Notes: a model not told the origin generated them from the sequence alone. 64,000 bases of DNA from Mesodorylaimus sp. YZB2_4 (GCA_030248295.1 JASANH010000812.1:434001-498000); one strand, 5' to 3'. Counted from the stretch's first letter, positions 33,221 through 44,410 are shown. A program made the numbers and translations.

Positions 33221-35704
33221 TTATATCGATTCAATAAAATCGATAATTCTACGCCAAATAATTTGATCAAATCGAGACCCAACGAAATCAGATTTGTTCA
33301 AAATTTCTTCAAAACTATTGGGAGGTGCTGCGTTTTGTCCAATCGAAAATCCAGAAACAAGGCCTTTTTCCACGTTCAGAGTGAGTGGGATGTGAAGAAA
33401 ATCCCGATTAATAGTGACCGAAACGGTGAAGGGCGGCGTATTGCCATAAATCCATTGCCAACTACTGAATTCATCGAATGTTTGCTCAATACCTGGGAAT
33501 CGATCGCTGGTGATCGAATCGATTTCGTGCACTTCGATAGCCTGAAACCAGAGAGCACATGTGACTGTGATAAGCTAATGATGGACTGCAGATAAGATTC
33601 TTTATCTGGTACTGATAAACAATCTAGTGGATATGATAAGCGATTTTTTCTAATTCTCATTCAAATCTGACGAGCCACTTCCTCTAAAATACGTAAAGTT
33701 TCTAAAAACAGCATTGTAAAACTGATAGGGTGAACACGGCATTGATAACGAGGCGCACCAATCAGTTAACTTATCAGTGGTGCTCTCTATCCCCACCTTT
33801 ATCACTGATTAGGTACCTTATCAACACCCCTTATCAGTATGTATATCCCTATCAGCATCTCATCCCTTATCATAAGTCCTCATCAGAAGTACCCAAGCAC
33901 TAAGTAGCTACCTTGTCAGTAGTATACTACTCATAAGGCAACTGGGACTTATAAGATAGTGATGAAGTGAGTTCTTCATCCCTATCAGCACCTTATTCCC
34001 AGCCATTATCAGTAGCACTTTATCTCCACCCATACCTTATCACCAGTCAGTTACCTTATAGTGGTCGTTTATCAGCAGTACTTATCAGTAGTGATCCGCT
34101 CTATCCGCGCCTTATCACCAATCACTTACCTAATCAGTTACGCCATATGTTATCACTGGTGATGACAGTTCAAGTCTTCCACCCACCTGATAATTCGATC
34201 TAAATTCATCCACAATGGCTTGCACCATAGCTTCGTACTCAATTCCCTGCCTCACATCCGACAAAGTTTTCACTCCGGACCGAACACTGGCCGTTGCTTT
34301 CGATGATATCCCGGGCTAAAAAATATTTTCCATTAAAAACAGTCATTTATAAAGAGGAAAAAATCAGATTTTTTGACCTGCTGTTGAGTTCAACAAAATA
34401 TCAGACGTAAATCATGTTCATGTTTTACCACATCACCAATCACATGTCAGTCACTGATAGCTTATCAGTGTAGCCCTCATGCCTGGTAGGCCATGGCAAG
34501 TGGGAGAGAGTAATCGATACCCTCCCCTGGCTGGGAGACGTCAACCCCTCGGGTTGATGTTTCAGCCGTAGGTACAGTCGAAAAGACTGCTCCAGTCGGA
34601 GTTTTTGTCCCGCTGACTTCGGTCGGCCACCTCCCTCCTACGCCTACCAGGACTGGTTACATCAGTACCCTATTATTGGTACATTCCGTGACTTACCAGT
34701 GAGGGAGACAAGACGGGCCACAAATGTTTCATGTCGACGTCCAACATCAGGGTGAAATGGTGATAAGCCTTGTCGTGGGTCAGTTTCGCAGCAGTGCCTG
34801 ATATCTGAAAGGCAAGGAGAGTGATAGATGATTGACTCCAGCATAGGTCAAAGGTCACGATCCTTGATCTGATACTGGAGTCAAGGGTCCAGGGACAAGG
34901 TCGGGGCTAAGGTCAAGGATCGAGGGACAAGGCCATAACCTTGACCCACAATGCCAGCATCTCGGAGCCTGCACACCAATTTTAGTCCTTATCATAATGA
35001 ACCGAAAAGATTCCATCAAGCGCCTTCAGGGTCTGTGGTCATTTTGGTGATAGGAGTGTTTCTGGCAGATCGCCTGGTCTTGTCCCAGCCTGACCCTTGG
35101 CCTCGACCTCGCTCTCAATCGACCCTTGTCCACCCCATCTGCCTGTATCACCAAGACGACTACTCCTTGACTGAGAGATGAGTCCAGTGGAGGACCCATC
35201 GCAGTATCAGTGTTCTAGTGTACTATTACCCCCGCACACCCACCACCAGCACCTTACCTTGTACTTTCCATCGAGGTACAGATCATGCCTCTTGCTCACT
35301 TCAGCACTCAATCCCCAGTTGCGCATGAGTACCCTGGCCAGCATACGCATGTTGTCATCCCTCCTATGCCTGGCCTTATTGGTGAATACGCAAATGTTGA
35401 CATTGCCCAAATCGTGGTAGACCGCCCCGCCACCACTCTGTCGTCTGGCTACATCGATGCCGTGCTCCCGCGCGTACTTTACATCCACCTCGACCCACGG
35501 GTTCTGATGTCTACCAATGACGACGGCTGGTCGATTCCTCCAAATCAATAACCCGTCCTGATCAGTGAATGCATTCCGTCGGAACAGCCAATCTTCCAAG
35601 GCCAGGTTGCGATAGATGCATTGGCATCGTCGAGATAGCCAAACACTGGCCTTGCTAGCCGTGGAGGGCAGTGGCATTGACTGAAAGGATAGATTGGTCA
35701 ACAT
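33221..35704 (-). CDS. LIPT1: Lipoyltransferase 1 (lipoate/octanoate transferase family)
   Basis: Four exons, 35704-35258, 34804-34697, 34315-34187 and 33541-33221, all join in phase 0 to give 334 residues. Human LIPT1 is about 373. Seen: YRNLALEDWL, VVIGRHQNPW at about 61-70, the RRQSGGGAVYHDLGN signature at about 88-101, and DGKYK|ISGTA across the first junction. That last segment holds the lysine that contacts lipoyl-AMP in the family. AYHHFTL follows, and then WQWIYGNTPPF in exon 4. The enzyme transfers lipoyl groups to the E2 and H proteins of mitochondrial dehydrogenases. The N-terminus has a basic stretch that may be a mitochondrial presequence. The introns (about 450, 380 and 645 bp) are filled with degenerate TTATCAG repeats and an inverted repeat. 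The plus-strand frame 33152-33595 is a shadow of exon 4. Confidence 0.93.
33720..34180. repeat. Degenerate TTATCAG repeats in LIPT1 intron 3
   Basis: Irregular repeats of CTTATCAGTAG, CCTTATCAC and TATCAGCA words fill most of the last LIPT1 intron. The 78-codon frame inside is a by-product. Confidence 0.6.
34479..34655. repeat. Inverted-repeat-bounded segment in LIPT1 intron 2
   Basis: GCCTGGTAGGC near 34481 is matched by GCCTACCAGGAC near 34641. The unusually GC-rich interior contains further self-complementary words (CAACCCCTCGGGTTG, ACTGCTCCAGTC). It could be a small mobile element or a structured intronic RNA. Not recognised. Confidence 0.45.
34850..34945. repeat. GGTCAAGG simple repeat
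   Basis: AAGGTCAAGGATC/GGGACAAGG words in LIPT1 intron 1, like 10560-10690. Confidence 0.5.
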
Positions 35705-35949
35705 CTTCTAACGACTGGGGTCAGCACTAGGCTGAACAAGTGATATATGGACAATGATCGATCATCCGTAGGGGCCTGATTAGTGATGCTCCCCATGCTA
35801 AATAGTTATCGATTATATGTAAGAAAGCTGATCGGTGATGATCAACTGTCAGGTATCATGTGATGCAGTTAGGGCCCAGCAATCAGCGATTCAGTATTGA
35901 CGATCATATGCGGAGTGGGTGATCAAGCTGCCCCACATCTCAGTCACTG

Positions 35950-36330
35950 AGAAGGATAAATTGATAAATTAGTGATCGACCGGTCGTCAGGCAGCTGATC
36001 ACTGATCGACCAGTCGTCAGGCAGCTGATCACTGATCGAAACGTCGTCAGAAAGATGATGATTAGTGATCGATCAGTCATCTCGGACAGATGATCAGTGA
36101 TCGATCAGTCATCTCGGACAGATGATCAGTGATTGATCAGTCACCCCGGTCAACTGATTAGTGGTCGATCAGGCATCAGGCAAGATCATTCAACTTGGAA
36201 AACGGATTTAATGAGGGACAGCGATCGATCACATCAGGTAACTGATCAATGACTGATCAGTCATCTCGGATAATTAATTAGCGATCGATCAGTCGTCAGG
36301 CAAGGATCGATGACTGATCAGCGACCCGTC
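35950..36330. repeat. Minisatellite of GATCAGTGATCGATCAGTC units
   Basis: About ten imperfect units of roughly 30-38 bp built on GATCAGTGATCGATCAGTCA and TCTCGGACAGAT. They lie between LIPT1 and SNRNP40 and are very rich in GATC sites. The open frame starting at 36310 extends into it and is not a gene. Confidence 0.7.
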
Positions 36331-36339
36331 ATACAATTG

Positions 36340-37040
36340 ATCATTTCTGCCATCGGCACTGGCACTGATCAGCTGTGCAAATTGACCAGTGATCTGTCAT
36401 CTAAGAGACACAGATCAGCCAATAATTACCAGAAATGCGTCATCACTGACCACCTGCGTCCGAAAGGAAATCCCTCGGGAAAATTCATCACACTTCTCTC
36501 AGCCAACAAATGTCTCATATCAGTCAGGAATATCCTAGCGATAAAATACCCACTCCTTCTGACATGCGTGACCAAATCAGTATTCACTTTTCGGGGCGGT
36601 AAAAATTGTCAATTCAAGCAATCAGTTTTTGATTTCACGCTATTGGCTCCTGTTCAACTCTGGCCAAATCACTCGACAGATAAGACTAACACTTTTCAGT
36701 ATTTATCTTATGAACGATAAGGCCCTGCATCAACCAGGGATTGGAAAAATTCATCATATCTCTGACATCCCACCATTAAATGATGAGAAAAACAAGGTCC
36801 TTACTGATAAGAACGTCATCACAAAACAGACATCAACTTTCAAAATTCTTTGATTTCATCTCCACGAAAACGCCATCTTACCAAACACACCTTCCAAAAA
36901 AGGAAATTTCACTTATCAGACAAAACAATCGAACCTGAATGATAACAGAACAGTGCCATGATCAAGTCCACGTAAAAACCTGGTGCTCGATTTCGATCGA
37001 TATTTTCTGATCATATCAATCGATTTTTCAAGTTTCCCCT
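36340..37040. other. Intergenic SNRNP40-LIPT1 spacer
   Basis: A 136-codon plus-strand frame (36310-36720) has no domain and overlaps the minisatellite. I take the stretch as SNRNP40 3' UTR and spacer. Confidence 0.4.
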
Positions 37041-37044
37041 CCCT

Positions 37045-39587
37045 TCATTCAATTTCACCCAAAAAGATCTTCTTATCGCTGCTAGCTGACAAAACTGGAA
37101 AAAGAAAAAATATTTCACTCCTCTTCCACCAAAACTTATTAAAAACCTTACTAATTTTTTCAGTCGGATGGAAATCAGTTTGATTGATCGATCCTTGATG
37201 GCCAGGCAATTTATACAAAATACGTCTACTGGACACTTCCCAAATATAGACATATCGATCTGCTGACCCACACGATACTTGCGAGCTGTCCGGTGACCAA
37301 CAACAGCGCAGCAGATTCTAAAACATCGAAAAATATGTGCCAAACCACAGACCCCCCCCCCAACATCATACTTTTTCAAAATTATGTTGATGTCCCAAAA
37401 ACACTTTCACGCACCGCTGTTCTGGTGCGAATGGCCGAATATCCCATGCTCGTACTGAAAATATACAATGTAAGAAAAACCTAAACCTACCTTTCTGGAC
37501 TATTCAGACAGGACGATGTGCAAATGCTTCTTATGCCAAAAGCCATGGAAGCAAAGAGCGCTAAAATTAGCGCTAAAACTTATTCCAACATCTCTGACAA
37601 GAAAACGAAAACTTAGCTGAAACTTTGAAGGATATTTTGTCTGGATTTCCTTGGTGCCACGATTTTTAATTGTGCAACTGTGTCTCTATTTCTTTGGCTT
37701 TCATGACAAAAATTTCATTTTCGACTTCGAATGCCCTGTACTACATCAAATTCGAATATCTATCCATACGGCACTTCGGCACAATGGCCCCATGGCACAC
37801 TGTGCAAGGGCACCACAAGCCAAAACTAACTTCCCAGATTCCAAAAGCCAACTCACAGGTCATATCCATTCCATTGGACAATACATGCGAACCATCCGGA
37901 CTCAATTCCAGACCCGTGATCGTATCCGTATGACCCTGCATCTCATACGCCAATGCATCCTTTCTTAAATCCCATACCTGAAAGGCACACAATCCATCCC
38001 CACATGCCATCAATCCCCAGCACTCCTCACTCACCTTCAAATCATTATCGATTCCACCCGAGATCACTTGTTCAGCCGTGTCGTTGAATGTGACTGCAGT
38101 GGCCTGGTACTCCGTCTTGAACGTGTGCACTGCATCTCGTCGTCGACTGTCCCACACCTTGATAGAACAGTCGTCGCTGGCCGTCGCCACTAATTGTGGT
38201 CCACGTCGAGCGGGATGACACGAGTTAACAATGCTGGTGTGTCCTTTCAGTCGACGTATGCACGCTCCAGTCGCCATGTCCCACATTCGAGTGGTCTTGT
38301 CTGTCGAACACGACCAAAGAACTCTGAAAAATAGAATATCCCTTAGCACTCTGCTGTGGCACACACTATGGAACACAAGACAATGCCATTCCGATGGCCC
38401 TGTCTGCACACCACAGTTGCACTATGGGATGTCATTGTACACTGGGATGCACAGAGAGAGGTACCGACAGAACGTGGCACTATAGCACATGATGCAGAGT
38501 GCTACAGCGCAGTGCTATGGCACACTGGAAAAGTAATGGCACTACGGAACACTGTTCCAAAGTACCGGAGCTCTACAGTATATCACACTGCAAGAACTCT
38601 GCACCTTGGTTCTAAAGCTGACTGAAGCAAGTGCCGCGGCACTTTGGCACACCGGCACACTATGCAAAAAAGCCAAAGCTCCACATCACTGCAAAACTCT
38701 GCACATTAGTTCTACAGCTGACTGTGCCGAAGTGATCCTGCACTAAGCACACTTCGGCACACTGCGCTAAATCATAATGGCGCAATGGCTCACTGCGCCA
38801 CTAATCACGGTACCATACCCCAAGACACGCCCGAAAATAAACAAAAACCATACTCGCTATCCACAGAAAACTGAAGTTCCATAATCGCACCGCCGTGTCC
38901 AGGCAGCATGGCGAAATTCTCGCACTCGCCATAAACGTTCCAAAGCACTGAAAAATCCGAGCAATAACATTCAATCAAAAACAGCGAACACCACACTTAC
39001 ATATCTTGCGGTCAAATCCACCCGACGCCAAACAAGTTCCATCTCGACTAAATCTGGACGAGAATATATCGCCTTCGTGGCCTTGTAGAAGCATAATTGG
39101 GGCCAGAAGGCTGGACGTTCGACGAGGGCCCTAAATTTATAGACACGCAACAGTGACATCATCACCAGGCATGCTAGTGACCACTTCAGACAACTGGGTG
39201 TCGAGTTAGAAAAGAACGAAGTTTGTAATATTTCATCACAAAACAAGTACAAAAAGTAAGTCTTGAGTGGGATTCGAACCCACGTCTCTGCAATACCTAT
39301 CTGTACCAGACCAATAATCCAAGAAGCGAGGGTTCGAATCACATTCAAGGCTACTCTTTTTGGTACAAACCTTGATCGAAAATTGTACACATGACTATAT
39401 AGTGGATTCATGTTTAACCTCACCGCTGCAGAAATTTGAATTTAGCGCCAAAACTTCCTCCACCCGCAGGTAACACCATGTCTCTTACCACAGCAACAAC
39501 CTCCTGCCTGGCCCTTTTCGCCGCCGGTACCAAAGCGGAATTCATGTCACTGCCGACTCGTTTCGTCGTCGCGTCCATATCTGGCAT
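37045..39587 (-). CDS. SNRNP40: U5 snRNP 40-kDa WD40 protein
   Basis: Eight exons: 39587-39489, 39130-39001, 38947-38854, 38323-38035, 37977-37857, 37454-37372, 37317-37152 and 37094-37045. Phases agree throughout, giving 343 residues (human about 357). Seen: ALVPAAKRARQE near the N-terminus, APIMLLQGHEGD, LLWNVYGECENFA, CSTDKTTRMWD, RLKGHTSIVNSCHPARRG, TFNDTAEQVISGG, VWDLRKDALAYEMQGH, WDIRPFAPEQRC, SADRYVYIWE, RILYKLPGHQGS and the terminal SASSDKKIFLGEIE. These are the seven WD blades of the family in order. The protein is a scaffold of the U5 snRNP in the spliceosome. Four introns are 53-57 bp; intron 1 carries a tRNA-like repeat and intron 3 a degenerate GGCACACT tract. An acceptor-like GTGTGATTTCAG ends 25 bp before the ATG, which fits trans-splicing. 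Confidence 0.95.
38340..38820. repeat. GGCACACTG-type degenerate repeats in SNRNP40 intron 3
   Basis: Irregular repeats of GGCACACT, GGAACACAAG, GCACTATGG and CTACAG words fill a 530-bp intron, while neighbouring introns are about 55 bp. Frames of 84-89 codons here are artefacts. Confidence 0.55.
39245..39350 (-). repeat. tRNA-like repeat in SNRNP40 intron 1
   Basis: The minus strand reads TTGGTCTGGTACAG...AGAGACGTGGGTTCGAATCC, with an A-box-like and a clear B-box sequence. A second GATTCGAACCCTCG lies nearby on the same strand. No closed cloverleaf with a 7-bp acceptor stem could be drawn, so I call a tRNA-derived repeat rather than a tRNA gene. Confidence 0.5.
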
Positions 39588-39625
39588 TTCTGAACTTCAC
39601 TTCGTCTTTCCTGAAATCACACATC
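39588..39625 (-). promoter_or_regulatory. Candidate trans-splice acceptor before SNRNP40
   Basis: Reading on the minus strand, GTGTGATTTCAG is followed 25 bases later by the SNRNP40 ATG. There is a second CAG immediately before it. The site lies in the 309-bp gap downstream of NOSIP. This is what a spliced-leader site in a two-gene operon would look like; it could equally be a chance AG or a cis intron in the 5' UTR. Confidence 0.35.
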
Positions 39626-39896
39626 TGCAAGGCGATGCAGCCAAACATAACAACTTGCAACATAATATCACGTCAGTACGTGTCATAACCAACAGCAAAC
39701 TGACCAACAGCAAACTGATCATTTACTCGCACAGTCACACCTGCACTCTGCAAATCCCAATAACGCAAACCAAACACAATCCTAACTCAAACAAACCCAA
39801 AAATTTATCGATTTCGATTAAAATTGATCAATTCGATAGATCGATTAAATCGATGATCAATTCTGGCCTTAGGCTGCATCCAAGCCACGATTTCCA

Positions 39897-41947
39897 TCAA
39901 GTCAGTTCCATAACAGGCCTCGCCAACTTGGCTTTCAAATTATTATTTGCTGCAGCAAATCCGGTCCCTCCTCTTGCCAACGGAATAATATCTTTTTCCG
40001 TCATTTTCGCTCCATTGGTCGGATCGATCCAATCTTTTTTGATTATACGCTCCACGCATTCCATAGTGACCACGTGACCCCTAAAGCATAGGATATCGAG
40101 ATCCTACTGTCCTCAAAGAGAGTGCTATACTGGGACAAATTCGAAAACACACATTTTCCCGCCACTTTGAATTTGAATTTTGCAAGTGAAATGTTTATCA
40201 ACGCACATAAAAAACCATTTGTTTTTGGTGAATCTGTCATTTGGGGGGGGGGGGGATTGGTCTAACCCTTAAAATCCCCAGGGGTACACCTACAGTGCTA
40301 AGTATGAAACCTCTTGAAACCAAGACCGACTTCATACCCATAGAAAAAACACTTACGACGTTTTCAAAACAGCACACGGCATCGAATTTGTCAAAATATC
40401 TCCAGTGATCGCACATTTGTATCGATGCTGAAATGCAAAAAAATATGTAAACTTATCCCTGTCATCAGAATTCGAATTTCCCGCGCGTGCGCATTGAATC
40501 AAAGGTACATGCTGCCTATGACAGCGCAATCCAAGGGGAGGTAGATCCATAAAATCTTGGCACTTCAAGCTGAAGTGTGCGCGGTGAATTAACATCCATC
40601 ATCCACACACATAAGATGAGAAATCGAAACCAAAAAGCCCGGAATCAAAATCTAATTTACCGTTTTTCCAAGCACAGATTTTGATGAACCGGCTTTTTCG
40701 TCATTTTCAGCCAATGTAAATTTGACAGGTAAGAAATCTTTCATTTTCAATGGACGGCCACTGATAGGACACAACACTTTCTCGTTCGGTTTCTCCATTT
40801 TGGTCTCCTTCACATCGACACCAGCCACCGATGGGATCCAAAAACTTGGAACATTCTTGGCTTTTGAGCCTGACATGTTCGAGATCGTGGAATTACTCGA
40901 GCCTGCAAATAAGACAATGAATTATGCCCCTTTTCTCACACAAAAACTTTAAGCACTTTTTTAAACATCAGCCTGAAACCATATTTCACGCATTCATAAA
41001 ATGAATGACATTTTAGTCCGATAACAGCTGAAACAGCTTCGAAGTTTAGATTACAGACCAAACCAGAAATAACAAATCCTAGAGACCACATTCTAGCACG
41101 AAATGGGTAAAATATAGTTTCAGAAGAAGGGATTACTAGAAGCGCAAAACACACGCTCATCGCTTTCAAATTATAAAAAAAGGCTTCAGCAGAAAAATCG
41201 AAAATTTTCTACCCGGCTCTGAATCGTCCCTTGATCCTGGATGAGCTGGGGTCGATTCGGCTTCCACGAATTTCCTGGCTTTGCTTTCTTTTTCCGCCTT
41301 CGCTAATTCTTCAAGTTCTTGCTAAAAAAGTTTTATATTTCGGAAGTTTATCCCCAAAAATTTATGAGTGAAAAATTTTTGTTTTATGGGCAATGGCGGT
41401 AAAACGTCATGGTCTCTCGACTATGCAGCCACGAAATAAACGAAGACATGGCGGACTATACAGCTACATACAATACATACAACTCACCAACGAAAAAAGA
41501 GTGCAGGATTTTCAAATTTGAAAAGGGAAAAATTACGAAATCCAGAGAAATTGGAGCTCGCTTACATACTTGATTTTTCTTCGCTTGTCTCTCATATTCT
41601 TTTAATTTTCTAGCGATTTCTCGCTTCTGTTGAAGAATATACTCAAGGATCGCCTCTTTATCAAACAAAACACCTTCCGGACTAAAAAAACGAAAAAAAG
41701 TAATTTTACGTTATGTACAGTATTGCACATAAAAATTATTACGGAAAAAAACAGAAACTACGTCAGCTTACGTCACAATGGGACCACGGCATGGTTGAAG
41801 AGTTAGAGAACAACAATCGAATTCTTTGACAGCATGTTTCGACAATCGTTCCTCCAATGTCCCATAACCAGAAGATTTTGCGTCTTTTTTCCGTTCGTGA
41901 TGCGTATAAACAGTAGACGCCGTTGCGTTTCGTTGATGACGCGTCAT
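39897..41947 (-). CDS. NOSIP: Nitric oxide synthase-interacting protein (U-box E3-like)
   Basis: Six exons: 41947-41772, 41681-41570, 41321-41213, 40902-40661, 40427-40357 and 40080-39897. Phases 2, 0, 1, 0 and 2 all agree, giving 297 residues (human about 301). Seen: MTRHQRNATASTVYTHHERK at the start, SSGYGTLEERLSKHAVKEFDCC, LQPCRGPIVT, FDKEAILEYILQQKREIARK, LPSFWIP-type VPSFWIPSV, EKVLCPISGRPLKM, KCAITGDILTNSMPCAVLK, VTMECVERIIKKDWIDP and ARGGTGFA near the end. The family has a split U-box/RING-like fold and is associated with ubiquitin ligation and, in vertebrates, nitric oxide synthase trafficking; it is also found with spliceosomes. NOSIP sits upstream of SNRNP40 on the same strand with a 309-bp gap. 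Confidence 0.95.
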
Positions 41948-41999
41948 AATAAAAAAATTATGTTTCTTGTTTTCGAAATATACACACTGAAAGTACGGT

Positions 42000-43100
42000 A
42001 TTATTCCGTAGGAATTTCGGATCGGATTTTTTCGTTCTCGACCAACGCCTACGCCACCGTATTTCTCACCCCTTCAAAATAATTCACAGTCGTTTTTCTT
42101 CATGACCACGGGAGTCGCTTTTCTGTTTCGAGTCTAGAAGTTTCAATCAATTCGCTGATCAATTCATTTTGATGATTTAGTTCCGAATTTGCGATTTAAG
42201 CTGGTCGAAAAAACGCTCAAAGAGCACGTGATGTTCAGGTACGAGTCAATGAGAGGGCTAACAAAACAACCTGCATACCACATCGCACGAATAGCGTCTA
42301 CTCATATCACGATGGATTCCAAAAACGCCCTTTTGCTTGCCCGAATACGACATACGAAAGGAAAACTTTTGGAAAACGTTATTTCATCAAGTAGTGAAGT
42401 TTTAAAAGAATCGAACCGTTAATGAAAGTTTTGACAGGATTTCCTTGACCTGCATAAATTTCCTTTCCAGCTTCCAAGTTTTTAGTTAGCCTTGATATAA
42501 GCATTTATAATTAATTTTTAAATATAAAACTGCACTGTGAGCATGCTTTTCATTTACAGTTTTACGTTTACTTTGGCTTTTGTTGGCAATCTTTCTCCCG
42601 CATTGTCAGTTCAGAGATTTCATCTGCCTGTGACGCTGCTTCACTGATCACTGATACAAACAGTGATTGTCTGTCAAAACTGTAAAGCTCCTTTGCGCAG
42701 AAGTGGACGCCTGTTTTTCTTCATTCATTCCCACATTTTTCAAGCATTTTATGATTGTATGATTGTCTTTGTCCATTTGACCTTAAAAATTTGGCTAAAC
42801 TGTGCTTTTTCTGTATATTTATTGGAGCATTAGCCTTGTCGAGGCTCGATATCTGTACTAACCTACGCATTGGGCGCTTGGAGCTCTTTTGGCTAGGTAT
42901 GCAGATTGGGGTTCTTGTGATATCTTTCTTGTCGAGAAGTATTCGAAATTTTCTGCGAAAATCCAAACCCATATTTTAAAAATTATAAGGAGTGACGATT
43001 AAATGGGATCAGGCACCGCCTAAACCATATAGAATTCCTGTTTTAACCCCAGAGAAGATCGAATTTAAGTCAGATCGATCAGATTTTGTTCGAAGGGTTT
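42000..43100. other. Spacer between NOSIP and the coiled-coil gene
   Basis: A 77-codon plus-strand frame ending at 42422 has no ATG at its 5' end and no domain. The plus-strand frame 42755-42979 is hydrophobic (IFIGALALSRLDIC) but unsupported. This region probably contains the NOSIP promoter. Confidence 0.35.
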
Positions 43101-43129
43101 TAACTAACAAAATGCATGTTTCAGGCGCG

Positions 43130-43984
43130 ATGGCTTCACATCTTTCTCAAAGCAACACCATTGTCTTATCACTGCGCCAATTGTCCCATAAAAATCATGC
43201 TCACCACTATCAACAGCTTCTGTTCCAAATGATGGACAATCTGAGTGAAGTATTTGAAATTTTCGGACCAATCGATGGAAACAGAATGCAAGAAATGAAG
43301 AGGCAAGTAGCCGAAATCAGAACAGAATTATCGAATATGAGAAACCAAGCAACGACGCGAATGCATCAAACTGAAGCCTCAGTTGATCAACTAAGTCAAA
43401 AATTGGTGAACATTCAAGATCAAGTGCAGCAACGAGATGAGCAGGCTCTACAATTTCAATCAGAGGCTCTACAATTTCAATCAGAGGCTCTACAATTTCA
43501 ATCAGAGGCTCTACAATTTCAATCAGAGGCTTTACAAAGTTTGAAACTAAAACGCGTCGAGTCGGAAAATTACTTGGATTCTCAACAGACAGCTACTCAA
43601 AAGCTATTAAATCTTCCAGCCTTTGTGAATTTGAATCAAACATATTATTCTTCTTATCGAGAAGAACTCGAAACCCAACAAGAAACGATTTTGGCGACAT
43701 TTGTAAAAACAGCGTGTCCATGCAACAATACAGCGGGTCTATTCACAAGTGGCCTTAACAAATGGGTGAATAAATTCAAGCAAGAACGAGAAAACATGAA
43801 ACAATTTCTCTGGGCTCTCGATCAAACGTTGGTCAATTTGAACCAAATCATGTATTTGCGTGATCTGATTACAATTAGCGAAAACTACATTAACAATTCT
43901 AAAGAAGCCATACCCGAAGTCCAATCGGCGGGTGAAAATGAGGTGATGGATGTGGATCTGGATCCGGATGAATCATTTTATTAG
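43130..43984 (+). CDS. Coiled-coil protein with DESFY C-terminus, gene 1
   Basis: An intronless frame of 284 residues from the ATG at 43130. I chose this ATG because a splice-acceptor-like CATGTTTCAG ends 5 bases before it and because the second family member also starts MAS. The frame is open further upstream, where another ATG lies at 43112. Composition is Q/E/N-rich with long heptad patterns: FQMMDNLSEVFEIFG, MKRQVAEIRTELSNM, VDQLSQKLVNIQDQV. Residues about 104-131 contain four tandem ALQFQSE heptads encoded by near-identical 21-nt units (43440-43525). Two cysteines lie at CPCNN. The C-terminus is VDLDPDESFY. No known family recognised; a structural or filament-associated role would be an inference from the coiled coil only. 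Confidence 0.75.
   Translation: MASHLSQSNTIVLSLRQLSHKNHAHHYQQLLFQMMDNLSEVFEIFGPIDGNRMQEMKRQVAEIRTELSNMRNQATTRMHQTEASVDQLSQKLVNIQDQVQQRDEQALQFQSEALQFQSEALQFQSEALQFQSEALQSLKLKRVESENYLDSQQTATQKLLNLPAFVNLNQTYYSSYREELETQQETILATFVKTACPCNNTAGLFTSGLNKWVNKFKQERENMKQFLWALDQTLVNLNQIMYLRDLITISENYINNSKEAIPEVQSAGENEVMDVDLDPDESFY
43440..43525 (+). repeat. 21-nt coding tandem repeat
   Basis: Four units of GAGGCTCTACAATTTCAATC plus one base, virtually identical at DNA level. They encode one coiled-coil heptad each. Near-identity points to recent expansion, probably length-polymorphic. Confidence 0.85.
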
Positions 43985-44039
43985 ACATATGCTGTGTGTT
44001 ATTCGTTAGGCCCCTTGTAAGATTTCTAAGGTATTGGAA

Positions 44040-44410
44040 GACTTCACGTCATTTGTGTGAATATGTTAAATGAATGACATATCGATACGTATATATATTT
44101 TCACATATACAGTATATGTCGCGAACGCGAGTGAAGATGAAGGACATGATAGCCTCGGTGATAGTGGTGTAAAGTAAGAGTGAGAGGAAGGTGATAGAAG
44201 ATTCTAGAGAAGAGGGGGAGTGTCGTTTTATGTGAAGCGAGTGTACGGTCGTTTATCAAGTACTCTATTGAAATATAACCTATATAAATCAAATCAACGT
44301 GTGATTCTGCCGTCCCGCTATATCAACTTCCACTGCGCGACCAGGCGACGACAATATATACAGTAGATATGCATACATACATATACGATACATATCTACA
44401 TGTAAGGGGG
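44040..44410. repeat. Direct repeat with 47140-47250, interrupted
   Basis: GTTAAATGAATGACATATCG...TATATACAGTA (44061-44120) and ATATGCATACATACATATAC (44367 on) are two parts of the uninterrupted sequence at 47142-47245. About 230 bp separate the parts here. Confidence 0.5.

Noticed and set aside
33152-33595. 147-codon plus-strand open frame
   Set aside because: It lies opposite LIPT1 exon 4, whose minus-strand translation has the conserved WQWIYG motif. The plus frame is a shadow.
35950-36330. CRISPR-like array
   Set aside because: Units are degenerate, contiguous and without unique spacers. It is a minisatellite in a eukaryotic intergenic region.
39250-39330. tRNA gene on the minus strand in SNRNP40 intron 1
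   Set aside because: B box is clear, but no complete cloverleaf could be drawn by hand. A covariance tRNA scan would decide.
39436-40077. 213-codon plus-strand open frame
   Set aside because: Antisense to SNRNP40 exon 1 and NOSIP exon 6, both with clear homology and splice sites.
42189-42422. 77-codon frame upstream of NOSIP
   Set aside because: Begins with TTG, not ATG, and no domain or acceptor supports it.
43112-43129. Alternative start ATG for coiled-coil gene 1
   Set aside because: It lies before a TTTCAG acceptor-like site, and the paralogue's MAS start matches the later ATG. Not excluded without RNA data.
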